From assembly GCA_017537045.1 (NCBI GenBank), contig JAFYLN010000056.1:1-11747 (forward strand): a DNA stretch of 11,747 bases. The letters run 5' to 3'. A model generated the notes under the pieces. It searched no databases. It was given only the letters and a program-made list of their open reading frames with translations, and was not told the DNA's origin. This document shows, piece by piece, positions 5,663 through 11,747 of the stretch (position 1 is the first letter of the stretch; each line of letters begins with the position of its first letter). Both the position numbers and the translations under genes were made by a program. The stretch comes from Oscillospiraceae bacterium (lineage in GTDB: Bacteria > Bacillota_A > Clostridia > Oscillospirales > Oscillospiraceae).

Positions 5663-7774
5663 TTACTCCATTCCAGCTTCCAAAAGGCCAATGCGATTAT
5701 CACACAGCTGAATGATGTAACCAGGGATGGTGGGATATTCTGCGGGATTTAACTGAAAGAGACTATCATTCTCAATATGGTATACTTCATCTACAAAACG
5801 CTTGAAAACAGAATCTCCCATATTGCCATGATCAATAATACGGTACAACTGAATCTTTTCGTAGTTACTCTGTAGCGTTTTGTAAAGCGGTATCATCTGG
5901 GAAAGATCGTGCGCACGAGCATACACTCTATCGTAGTCGAACCCGGGGATACAGGAGCTAATGGTTGCTGTGGCAGATGCAATTTCGTCAGCAGTCATTA
6001 CCCGGCTTGTGCCGTTACTCTGAATTGTGGGCTGGACTCTGTCGGGGTGGAATACATTCGCAAGCAACTGCCATTCAAGTCCTTTATCACCCAATGCTTC
6101 AAGCTTTCTACGCAGGTAGATAAGTTTGTTGATTTCATCTGCATTACCAGATATATTCTGGTCAGCAATCTCAATAAAAGACTTAATATCCTGCGGAGAA
6201 ATCGCTTTTTCAGTCAGTTCGCCATTGTTGTTACTTAAAAAAGCGGCTACGGGGACAGGGTTGAATCGGCTGCGGATGCAGGTTGTGTGAATCAGGTCAA
6301 TGACAGGATCGAAATCGTGCGTCAGCATTACAACATTTTTTCCCTGAAGGGAGCCCTGGCCCTGGAAAAGCATTTCCATAATGGCATACTTTTTGTTGTT
6401 ATCAAAGGACGAGATAGGGTCATCCAAAATAATCAGGTCAGGACAATCCTTTAGCGCCTGATACATGAACAAAACCAAGGCAAATGCATTTCGTTCACCA
6501 TAGCTAAGATGCGCCTTGACATCAGTTACAACAGCAGTGGCATCGTTACTCACAAGACAGAGCTTATAGGTGCCATCGGTCGGATTCTCGTCAATTGATA
6601 CATTATATTTGTATCCTGCGCTTTCCAGAAAACTATTAATATCCGTTGTATGTTTTTCTATCGTCCTCCGGACACTGGCGGATTGCCTGCGAATGGCCCC
6701 CTGAAGCCGGCCGGCGCGAGTGATAACCTGATCCAATGCTGCATTCAGCGGTGCAATTTTGCTCCGGGTGTACTCTGTGTTTATGTGACTTGCGTACTGC
6801 AAGTCGATTTTTTCTCTACTTAATGCAGTGACCACAGCATCTACATCTTTTAGTGTAACATAGTTAAATGCCTTGATTTTCATCAGCTGCTGATGGAGAA
6901 CGCTGACCTGGCCTTTGATTTCCTTCAGATAGTTGATTTCTGCAGGAGAGAGCTCAGTGGCACTGCCAATCATTCGATCAATATTTGCATTAACCTCGTC
7001 TGTAAAATAGTCTTTAAGTGACTGGAAAACAGCGAGCATCTTCTGTAATTCAGTTACGTATTTGGAATCATACTCCACTGCTACCTGCCTCACAGTATGC
7101 TTGTGTTCTTCGTGGAGAGGGCCTGCGCAATAAGGGCAAACATCAGCTGTATCAAGGAATGCTTCACCTTTACTCTGCCAGGTAAGCCATCCGACATTGT
7201 TGGCAGACCTAATAAAGGGAGTGTACGCGGTCAGCTGTTCAGGAATGTTTTCGACCTTATTGCCCTTAGCAAGACCTTTGCCAATAGAACCGGTTTTAGA
7301 GTAACCATTCTGAGCTTTACCAAAGCCTGCGATGAAAGCAGACAGCTCATTAATTAACTCATCCAGTTCCGGATTGTTTTGGAAAGTTTCCTGGATGCTG
7401 GCAATGTGCTCCTGAATCTGCTGCATCTGATGGTCGTAATCGGGGGTTTTGATAAGAATCTCAAAACTATTTGCCAGAAGATCATTGGGCTGGAAAAGAT
7501 ACTGACTAACGTATGTATCGTTAAAAATCGCAACCCTATTCATTGGGTCAGAGCACACAATACGTGGCAGGTGTTCCTCATTAGCAGGTGTTTCACCGCA
7601 GTACTTATAGGGGGTCAATGACAGCAGTTTATCAGGTACGGATGCATATTCCAATGCATGCGCAATAGAAGATTTGCCGGTACCATTGATGGCATATTTT
7701 ATATTCAAACGCCCCGGTTCCAGAGAGATTTGGCCATGATCGATGTTATTACAATTGAATAGTTCGATAAGCAT
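5663..7774 (-). CDS. ABC/SMC-like AAA_13-type ATPase, RloC/PrrC-like
   Basis: This 703-aa protein has a split ABC-type ATPase head: Walker A (AINGTGKSS, 28-36), signature LSYGER (423-428), Walker B LIILDD (447-452), D-loop SSFD (455-458) and an H-loop THD (485-487). Between the halves lie helical, partly coiled-coil stretches and a CPYC motif (213-216), similar to the zinc hooks of RloC and Rad50. The C-terminal region (about 520-703) ends with a FHIEN/LNP-type block (VYHIENDSLFQLNP) common to AAA_13 proteins. R555-x3-E559 followed by H576 recalls the R-x3-E...H triad of PrrC/RloC anticodon nucleases, but the spacing to His is shorter, so nuclease activity is speculative. GGAGG is 7 nt before the ATG. 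The gene stands alone, beyond the terminator of the rtcB operon. It is probably a phage-defence or DNA/RNA surveillance ATPase. Confidence 0.85.
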   Translation of the reverse strand: MLIELFNCNNIDHGQISLEPGRLNIKYAINGTGKSSIAHALEYASVPDKLLSLTPYKYCGETPANEEHLPRIVCSDPMNRVAIFNDTYVSQYLFQPNDLLANSFEILIKTPDYDHQMQQIQEHIASIQETFQNNPELDELINELSAFIAGFGKAQNGYSKTGSIGKGLAKGNKVENIPEQLTAYTPFIRSANNVGWLTWQSKGEAFLDTADVCPYCAGPLHEEHKHTVRQVAVEYDSKYVTELQKMLAVFQSLKDYFTDEVNANIDRMIGSATELSPAEINYLKEIKGQVSVLHQQLMKIKAFNYVTLKDVDAVVTALSREKIDLQYASHINTEYTRSKIAPLNAALDQVITRAGRLQGAIRRQSASVRRTIEKHTTDINSFLESAGYKYNVSIDENPTDGTYKLCLVSNDATAVVTDVKAHLSYGERNAFALVLFMYQALKDCPDLIILDDPISSFDNNKKYAIMEMLFQGQGSLQGKNVVMLTHDFDPVIDLIHTTCIRSRFNPVPVAAFLSNNNGELTEKAISPQDIKSFIEIADQNISGNADEINKLIYLRRKLEALGDKGLEWQLLANVFHPDRVQPTIQSNGTSRVMTADEIASATATISSCIPGFDYDRVYARAHDLSQMIPLYKTLQSNYEKIQLYRIIDHGNMGDSVFKRFVDEVYHIENDSLFQLNPAEYPTIPGYIIQLCDNRIGLLEAGME

Positions 7775-7790
7775 AATACTTCCTCCATTG

Positions 7791-7832
7791 GGTATAGTAA
7801 ATTAAGTATACCATGTTTTTACAAAAAAACAA
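7791..7832 (-). promoter_or_regulatory. Promoter and possible operator of the AAA gene
   Basis: TTGTTT (7832-7827) and TATACT (7810-7805) on the minus strand are 16 bp apart. The -35 lies in the U-tail of the rtcB terminator. The 22-bp element 7791-7812 has GGTATA/TATACC ends and covers the -10, suggesting a repressor site. The transcript leader would be short. Confidence 0.45.
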
Positions 7833-7864
7833 AGAACGGCGCATTATCAGGAATGCGCCGTTCT
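7833..7864 (-). terminator. Strong terminator of the rtcB operon
   Basis: A 13-bp perfect stem (7833-7845 with 7852-7864) with a 6-nt loop starts 4 bp after the rtcB stop. On the minus strand it is followed by a U-rich tract containing seven consecutive T. It clearly ends the RNA-repair operon and isolates the AAA gene. Confidence 0.95.
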
Positions 7865-7867
7865 GGC

Positions 7868-9070
7868 TTATTCCGATGCCTTGAAGTTATACACAGGCCG
7901 GATTTGCTCCACGATATCCACGGTAGGACCAATCTGGGAGATAATCTCTTCAATTCCCTTATAGGCCATGGGAGACTCGTCCAGGGTATCCCGACTTACG
8001 CAGGTGGTGTAGATACCGGACATCTCCTCGCGGTATTCCCGCAGGGACAGCTTAGCGAAAGCTTCCTTCCGGCTCATCAGGCGCCCAGCGCCGTGAGGTG
8101 CAGAGTAATTCCAGTCAGGGTTGCCCTTGCCGATACAGATCAGGCTTCCGTCACGCATGTTGATGGGAATCAGAAGCTTTTCACCAGACTTGGCGGACAC
8201 AGAACCCTTACGCAGAATCATATTATCGGTATCGATATAGTTGTGGATGGTGGTGAACTGCTCCGCAGCTGTCAGACCCATTCCGGACAGAATCACATCC
8301 ATCATTGCCTTGCGGTTCAGCGTGGCGAAATGCTGAACGATGCGCATATCGTGGATATAGTCGTCGAACAGCTTGCCTGAGACCCAAGTCAGATCCTTGG
8401 GAACATCAATAGGATGCTCTTTACGCAGACGATCAATGGTAGGCTGGATTTCCTGATAACGGCCTTCTGCCTTCAACTGTGCGATGGCTTGCTCAATCTG
8501 GTGGTAAGAACCGCCCCAGAAGGACTTGCGGCCTTCGTCCTGATAGAACCGGGCTACCTCGTTGCCCAGGTGCCGGGAACCGGAGTGGACGACAATATAG
8601 AGGTCTCCGTTCTCGCCACGGTCCACTTCAATGAAATGGTTGCCGCCGCCCAGAGTACCGATGCTCAAAGCTGCACGCTCCAGATTTACATACTTGGCAC
8701 AGCTCAGCTGGGCTAACCCGATTTGGGAATTCAGCGCGTGGGGATTCCGACGAACTTCCCGCCCACAGGGAATCCGCTCACGGATCAGTACATCCAGCTT
8801 CCGAAAATCAATTTCGGTCTGGGAGATCCGGACAGTTTCCATGCCGCAGCCAATATCCACACCCACCATACCGGGAACGATTTTATCCGTAATGGTCATC
8901 GTGGTGCCGATGGTACAGCCCATACCGGCATGGACGTCGGGCATGATGCGGATCTTGCAGTCAGAGAACGCTTCCTGATCGCAGACAGCTTTAATCTGAC
9001 TCTCCGCGGCTTTCTCCAGCTGAGGTGTATAACAAACGGCGGTATTAAATTGTCCCTTTACTTCGATCAT
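7868..9070 (-). CDS. rtcB: RtcB-type RNA ligase
   Basis: RtcB enzymes join RNA 2',3'-cyclic phosphate or 3'-phosphate ends to 5'-OH ends using GTP and Mn2+, repairing cleaved tRNA and other RNAs. From the start at 9070 the protein has 400 residues, close to the roughly 408 of E. coli RtcB. Conserved blocks are MPDVHAGMGCTIG (43-55), the metal-binding VGVDIGCGM (Asp72, Cys75), GGGNHFIEV (His145), HSGSRHLG (His162) and HGAGR, whose His326 is the expected guanylylated residue. All expected catalytic groups are present. The start at 9070 is preferred because AAGGAG lies 8 nt upstream. An in-frame ATG six codons earlier would put the RBS inside the gene. The gene is the last of the operon, 14 bp after the 171-aa gene, with a strong terminator behind it. 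Confidence 0.95.
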   Translation of the reverse strand: MIEVKGQFNTAVCYTPQLEKAAESQIKAVCDQEAFSDCKIRIMPDVHAGMGCTIGTTMTITDKIVPGMVGVDIGCGMETVRISQTEIDFRKLDVLIRERIPCGREVRRNPHALNSQIGLAQLSCAKYVNLERAALSIGTLGGGNHFIEVDRGENGDLYIVVHSGSRHLGNEVARFYQDEGRKSFWGGSYHQIEQAIAQLKAEGRYQEIQPTIDRLRKEHPIDVPKDLTWVSGKLFDDYIHDMRIVQHFATLNRKAMMDVILSGMGLTAAEQFTTIHNYIDTDNMILRKGSVSAKSGEKLLIPINMRDGSLICIGKGNPDWNYSAPHGAGRLMSRKEAFAKLSLREYREEMSGIYTTCVSRDTLDESPMAYKGIEEIISQIGPTVDIVEQIRPVYNFKASE

Positions 9071-9084
9071 GGAAGTTTCTCCTT

Positions 9085-9600
9085 TCATTTCTGTTTTCTG
9101 AAGAAGTCCAGCAGGGACTTCTTTTTCTTTTGATTGTATTCTTTCTGAAGCGCCCAGACATCTATCCGCTCGCCATGAAGGAAAACGGATTCAAAGCCGA
9201 CCTCGAACACTTCCTGTGATATCATTCCCTCATCCAGTAACTCGTACTCATACAGGTAAGTGTACAGATCTAACCAGGGCTCACCGAAATCACAGATGTG
9301 CTGGATCTTGCTTAAGACTTCACAAACCTCTCCGGCATTCATCTGTTTGCCGACATATTGTCTGCGAAGCTCTGTCATAATCATATCATACACCTGCTGT
9401 TCGTCAACCGAATAGTCCAGGGTGTAGTTGTAGAGAACGGATATGGTTTGGTTCAGGTCGGACATGCAGAATGCCAAATCCAGTATGGGAGCAGTGATGG
9501 GATCCTCAGTTTCCAGCGCGAAGTCCAGATCCTTCTCAAATTCCTCCTGCAGTCCTGCAAGAAGCATCAGACGGTGATATGCTGCGCGTTCCGGTGTCAC
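9085..9600 (-). CDS. Unknown 171-aa protein in the RNA-repair operon
   Basis: I do not recognise this family. The start is the GTG at 9600, with AAAGGAGGG 7 nt upstream. A TTG seven codons earlier lies inside that RBS region. The protein is acidic and largely helical, without membrane segments. It ends in a basic tail (QKKKKS..FFRKQK), which could touch nucleic acid. A WLDLYTYLYEYELLDEG stretch is a likely helical surface. It sits between the DUF2828/vWA gene (21-bp gap) and rtcB (14-bp gap), so it is co-expressed and probably works with them, perhaps as an adaptor between the RNA-binding protein and the ligase. That role is inferred from position only. Confidence 0.85.
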   Translation of the reverse strand: MTPERAAYHRLMLLAGLQEEFEKDLDFALETEDPITAPILDLAFCMSDLNQTISVLYNYTLDYSVDEQQVYDMIMTELRRQYVGKQMNAGEVCEVLSKIQHICDFGEPWLDLYTYLYEYELLDEGMISQEVFEVGFESVFLHGERIDVWALQKEYNQKKKKSLLDFFRKQK

Positions 9601-9621
9601 GTTGGATCCCTCCTTTCTCAA

Positions 9622-11079
9622 TCATGCTGCGATTTTAGCATATCGCTCCGTGCCCAGGATATCCAGCATGTAGCCCATGGGAGAAAGATTGTTCGAGGAC
9701 AGCATACCGAAGATTCTGGGACTGCAGCCACTGACCAGTGCAACACCCTGCTCATTCATGGTAACGGGCTGCTGCTTGGTCCGACTTGCCACATTCCAGA
9801 AGACAACTTTGGGAAGCTGATAGCCGGCCTCTGCAAAGATATTCTTCGCATACTCAAAATTGGTTATATCTGCGCCCTTGGTGCAGTAGTCGAACTCCAT
9901 ATCGGAGATGATGTACAGCGTAGCGGGCATTTCGGACTGAGGCACCTTGTTTTTGACTGCGGCACGGAGGATCAGCTCAAATACCTTCTGGATGTTGGTG
10001 TTTGCTACCTCGTTGTACTTGTGGCAGTAGTTCACCTTCTCCCATATATCCTTGCCCTTGATCTCCACCAGCTGAGGCTTTTCGGAGAAGGTAATGAAAT
10101 GATTCTTGAATGCGCCGGTGTTTCGCTCGGCGAAATAAATCCCCAGGGACAGGGCCACTGCCGCAGGCCGGGGCTGGAGAGGAGCATACATGGAACCGGA
10201 GCCATCGATGACTACCAGGGCATTCTCAGAGCCTGCAAAATCAGTCTGGGAATTCCAGGTTACATCGATTGCCTTACGCTCGGCACCGCCGACCTTCCCC
10301 TCGAAGAAGGGGGCAATGATATCATAAGGGGTGAGTGTGCCGACGTTCAGCTTGGCTTCACCCTTACTTACCTTGCTCATGAAGTCGCCATACCGGTTGC
10401 CATCATTCCGCAGAAAAGCCTTTCGATACTTATACATGGCCTTGGAGGGCTGTTTGGAGTAGTCAAAGGAGTAGTCCTTCTCCCGGAGGTTGTTCTCGAT
10501 GATGCGGATTCGCTCACGGAGCTTTACCAGCATCTTGCGGTATGCGGCATCGTCCATTCCGAGGAAACGGGCAATCCGCTTGGCCATGCGAACGGTCTCT
10601 ACATTGGAAGCATTGACGGAAGGAAGCCACTTGGCAAGCAGGCTCACTTCATCGCCCATATCCATTGCCATATAGTCCTTATCCAACTGATTCTTGATCA
10701 GGTTCAGGGCATCCTTCTCGCAGGCAGTACCCATCAAGGCCAGCAGGTCATCCCACCGGCCGTATTCTGCTATGTAGGGAAGATTCTTCCGCACGGATAC
10801 AGGCGCGTTTTCTGCTAGCCATTTCATCGCCACACGGAACACCTTCCGCTCGCCGAGGCCACCCCGGACATCCCGGGCAAAAAACAGAGTCTTCATCGCC
10901 AGGTCGGGATCTTCAGCGAAAGCGCTCTGGAAGCGGCTGATGATCTCCTGCTCACCCGCACTTCTCAGTGCGCCGATGGTTGCAAACAGGTCGAGGCAGT
11001 CGGAATAGGTGGTTGCGTAGCTCAGCGCACCATTTTCGGTGTATGCACGATTGGCCTCGGTTTTAATATACTCTAACAT
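9622..11079 (-). CDS. DUF2828-type protein, Ro60/TROVE-like with vWA domain
   Basis: This 485-aa protein matches the DUF2828 family as I remember it from bacteria and plants. Residues 1-270 are an all-helical repeat-like domain with family blocks such as LFFARDVRGGLGERK (65-79), SLLAKWLPSVNASN (146-159) and PSKAMYKYRKAFLRN (211-225). Residues 287-440 form a vWA domain with the MIDAS motif DGSGSM (292-297), TNIQK near 361 and SDMEFD (392-397). A helical-repeat domain plus a C-terminal MIDAS vWA domain is also the layout of Ro60/Rsr, which binds Y RNAs and damaged RNA. Here the gene lies directly behind five Y-RNA-like tRNA mimics and in front of rtcB, strongly suggesting an RNA-binding role. 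AAGGAGGG is 6 nt before the ATG. Membership in DUF2828 is fairly sure, RNA binding is inference. Confidence 0.88.
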   Translation of the reverse strand: MLEYIKTEANRAYTENGALSYATTYSDCLDLFATIGALRSAGEQEIISRFQSAFAEDPDLAMKTLFFARDVRGGLGERKVFRVAMKWLAENAPVSVRKNLPYIAEYGRWDDLLALMGTACEKDALNLIKNQLDKDYMAMDMGDEVSLLAKWLPSVNASNVETVRMAKRIARFLGMDDAAYRKMLVKLRERIRIIENNLREKDYSFDYSKQPSKAMYKYRKAFLRNDGNRYGDFMSKVSKGEAKLNVGTLTPYDIIAPFFEGKVGGAERKAIDVTWNSQTDFAGSENALVVIDGSGSMYAPLQPRPAAVALSLGIYFAERNTGAFKNHFITFSEKPQLVEIKGKDIWEKVNYCHKYNEVANTNIQKVFELILRAAVKNKVPQSEMPATLYIISDMEFDYCTKGADITNFEYAKNIFAEAGYQLPKVVFWNVASRTKQQPVTMNEQGVALVSGCSPRIFGMLSSNNLSPMGYMLDILGTERYAKIAA

Positions 11080-11113
11080 GAAAATCCCTCCTTAGGATTG
11101 TAATAGTTGAAAC

Positions 11114-11188
11114 AAGGCACACCCCGGTTTCGGGAAACAGACAGTTATTCACTGTGATCAGAAATGCTTTGATCGCTGTATGTGCCTT
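11114..11188 (-). ncRNA. Structured RNA unit E (no tRNA body)
   Basis: This is the last unit of the tandem array, 35 bp before the DUF2828 gene. AAGGCACA/TGTGCCTT (11181-11188 with 11114-11121) forms the closing stem, followed on the RNA by TACAGCG. Inside are three small hairpins: TGATC/GATCA type (11156-11160, 11170-11174), ACAGT/ACTGT (11141-11145, 11151-11155) and CCCG/CGGG (11123-11126, 11131-11134). No T arm is present. It shares only the stem frame and the ACAGC motif with the other units. Confidence 0.65.
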
Positions 11189-11192
11189 TTCC

Positions 11193-11296
11193 AAGATGCT
11201 TGACTGCACGGTCACCAATCGCTCTACCCTCGAAGGATACATATTCCTCCCGTGCAGGAGGAAAAAGCGTCCATAGCAAATTGCTGTAAGCATCTT
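11193..11296 (-). ncRNA. Structured RNA unit D with possible pseudoknot
   Basis: AAGATGCTT/AAGCATCTT (11288-11296 with 11193-11201) closes the unit. It is the same frame as the other units but with a different stem sequence that stays paired. ACAGCA follows the 5' strand. Inside is a 7-bp hairpin (11244-11250 with 11257-11263) whose 6-nt loop TGCACG (11256-11251) is fully complementary to CGTGCA (11210-11205) near the 3' end, so a pseudoknot can form. A GGTAGAGCGATTGGTG stretch recalls a tRNA D arm, but no T arm is intact. Confidence 0.65.
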
Positions 11297-11308
11297 TGTT
11301 GGTGAGAC

Positions 11309-11379
11309 AAGGCACCATTTTCTCAAAGGTGGGATTCGAACCCACAAGTACCATTTCGTGAGACTGCTGTTGGTGCCTT
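11309..11379 (-). ncRNA. Structured RNA unit C, T-arm only tRNA mimic
   Basis: AAGGCACCA/TGGTGCCTT (11371-11379 with 11309-11317) is the closing stem, followed by ACAGCA. The 71-nt unit keeps a perfect T arm (GTGGG, TTCGAAT, CCCAC; 11345-11329) but has no D arm or anticodon arm. A short TCTCA/TGAGA helix (11363-11359 with 11325-11321) supports it. It looks like unit A with the 5' two thirds of the tRNA body removed. Confidence 0.75.
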
Positions 11380-11393
11380 TGTGAAATTGGAAC

Positions 11394-11491
11394 AAGGTAC
11401 CGTATGAAACGGGATTCGAACCCGTGATGTCGGAGTATGAGCTCCGGTGCTATAACCACTTAGCTATTCAGATGATTGCTGTGGGTACCTT
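11394..11491 (-). ncRNA. Structured RNA unit B, tRNA-Met-like mimic
   Basis: AAGGTACC/GGTACCTT (11484-11491 with 11394-11401) closes a 98-nt unit, followed by CACAGCA. It encloses a tRNA-like body: D arm with GCTA/TAGC stem and GG in the loop (11466-11449), an anticodon region with CAT in a CGGAG-CTCATA-CTCCG arm whose loop is 6 nt (or 8 nt with a 4-bp stem) instead of 7, and a perfect T arm (ACGGG, TTCGAAT, CCCGT; 11425-11409). The segments next to the body do not pair as an acceptor stem and there is no CCA, so it should not work as a translating tRNA. Confidence 0.8.
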
Positions 11492-11500
11492 TATAGTTAC

Positions 11501-11598
11501 AAGGCACCATTTTAGGTGGGATTTGAACCCACGACACGCGGATTTCTAGGTCCGCTGCTATACCAACTTAGCTACAATGCAGTTGCTGTTGGTGCCTT
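11501..11598 (-). ncRNA. Structured RNA unit A, tRNA-like mimic
   Basis: This is the first unit after the promoter. AAGGCACCA/TGGTGCCTT (11590-11598 with 11501-11509) closes 98 nt, followed by ACAGCA. The enclosed tRNA body has a D arm (GCTA/TAGC, GG in the loop; 11574-11557), an anticodon arm GCGGA/TCCGC (11555-11538) with an 8-nt loop CCTAGAAA, a 5-nt variable region and a perfect T arm (GTGGG, TTCAAAT, CCCAC; 11532-11516). The 7-nt flanks of the body do not pair with each other, so the ordinary acceptor stem is missing and the outer stem, offset by spacers, replaces it. Its length equals unit B exactly. Confidence 0.8.
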
Positions 11599-11607
11599 TG
11601 TGTCTAT

Positions 11608-11616
11608 ATAGTATCA
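11608..11616 (-). promoter_or_regulatory. Extended -10 promoter of the RNA array operon
   Basis: TGATACTAT (11616-11608 on the minus strand) is an extended -10 element between the upstream terminator and unit A. No good -35 is present. The start of transcription would be about 11601, so the RNA would begin within a few bases of the unit A closing stem. No other promoter or terminator is evident before rtcB. Confidence 0.55.
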
Positions 11617-11638
11617 GTGAGTACGAGGAAAATCGTGG

Positions 11639-11673
11639 AAAAAAAGTTGCGAACTCATTTCTGAGTCCGCAAC
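11639..11673 (-). terminator. Terminator of the upstream gene
   Basis: A 12-bp stem with one mismatch (11646-11657 with 11662-11673) and a 4-nt loop is followed on the minus strand by seven T (11645-11639). It overlaps the stop codon of the partial gene and separates it from the RNA array. Confidence 0.9.
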
Positions 11674-11747
11674 TGCATCTGTTTTGTGATTCTGTTTTTC
11701 AGTTTTTCTTTGAACTGGTCCGGGGAAATGACCTTCAGCACATGACC
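11655..11747 (-). CDS. C-terminus of a possible WYL-type regulator (partial)
   Basis: Only 30 residues before the TGA at 11657-11655 are in the window. The segment VISPDQFKEKLKNRI resembles the C-terminal 'V-x-SPE-x-L-x-E-x-I' helix of WYL-domain transcription factors, which bind ligands or nucleic acid through the WYL domain and often regulate defence and repair genes. The frame is supported by the terminator located exactly at the stop. The short length makes the family call tentative. As a same-strand neighbour of the RNA-repair operon it could be its regulator. Confidence 0.45.
   Translation of the reverse strand, partial: GHVLKVISPDQFKEKLKNRITKQMQLRTQK

Noticed and set aside
5588..5750. 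53-codon + strand ORF crossing the end of the AAA gene
   Set aside because: It has no RBS and most of it is antisense to the clear C-terminus of the ATPase gene.
9358..10818. 486-residue open frame on the + strand opposite the DUF2828 and 171-aa genes
   Set aside because: The minus strand genes have strong RBSs and recognisable domains. This frame is an antisense shadow caused by their codon bias.
11394..11598. Units A and B as ordinary tRNA genes
   Set aside because: The acceptor strands adjacent to the tRNA body do not pair, anticodon loops have the wrong size, and CCA is absent. The outer stem frame is shared with non-tRNA units.
1..11747. CRISPR array or insertion sequence
   Set aside because: No regularly spaced identical repeats with unique spacers of CRISPR size and no transposase or integrase gene were seen. 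The RNA array units are structured and of unequal spacing and content.

Overview
The window looks like chromosomal DNA of a gut-type member of the Firmicutes, class Clostridia (Oscillospiraceae/Lachnospiraceae-like). This is inferred from strong AGGAGG-type ribosome binding sites, intrinsic terminators with U-tails, a Clostridia-like tRNA-Ala(GGC) remnant, and Fic, RhuM and small partner proteins of a kind common in such genomes. The left two thirds is an accessory-gene region. The right third is an RNA-maintenance operon.

Left part (1-3570, mostly + strand). An intrinsic terminator (69-97) closes an unseen upstream gene. Next to it lies a 3' half of tRNA-Ala(GGC) on the minus strand (about 101-140), which looks like an integration scar. 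A promoter with repeated AGTCYA motifs and a leader hairpin precede a Fic-domain gene (342-1298). That gene has lost both the catalytic His of the Fic motif and the Glu of the inhibitory motif. It overlaps a small gene (1285-1599). After a 570-bp gene-free, repeat-rich stretch comes a rhuM-family gene (2171-3160), followed by a second copy of the same small gene (3227-3529). One small partner family therefore sits behind both fic and rhuM.

Middle part (3576-7774, minus strand). There are three separately spaced genes: a KAP-type P-loop NTPase, an unrecognised 114-aa protein, and a 703-aa ABC/SMC-like AAA_13-type ATPase with a CPYC motif. The last resembles the RloC/PrrC/defence-ATPase group. 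Together they look like cargo of an accessory or defence region, although no named defence system is complete here.

Right part (7833-11747, minus strand). A single apparent transcription unit starts at an extended -10 promoter near 11610. It runs through five tandem structured RNA elements (11598 down to 11114), then a DUF2828-type protein with a C-terminal vWA domain (Ro60/TROVE-like layout), a 171-aa unknown protein and an RtcB-type RNA ligase. It ends at a strong terminator (7864-7833). Each RNA element is closed by an 8-9 bp stem whose sequence changes from unit to unit with compensating changes, followed by an invariant ACAGC. Two elements enclose a tRNA body (D arm, abnormal anticodon loop, perfect T arm) without a normal acceptor end. 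A third encloses only a T arm. This is the logic of the known Ro60-Y RNA-RtcB RNA repair loci, but with a tandem array of tRNA mimics in the operon leader. It is the best candidate in the window for an undescribed system. A possible WYL-type regulator (C-terminus only) ends just upstream.
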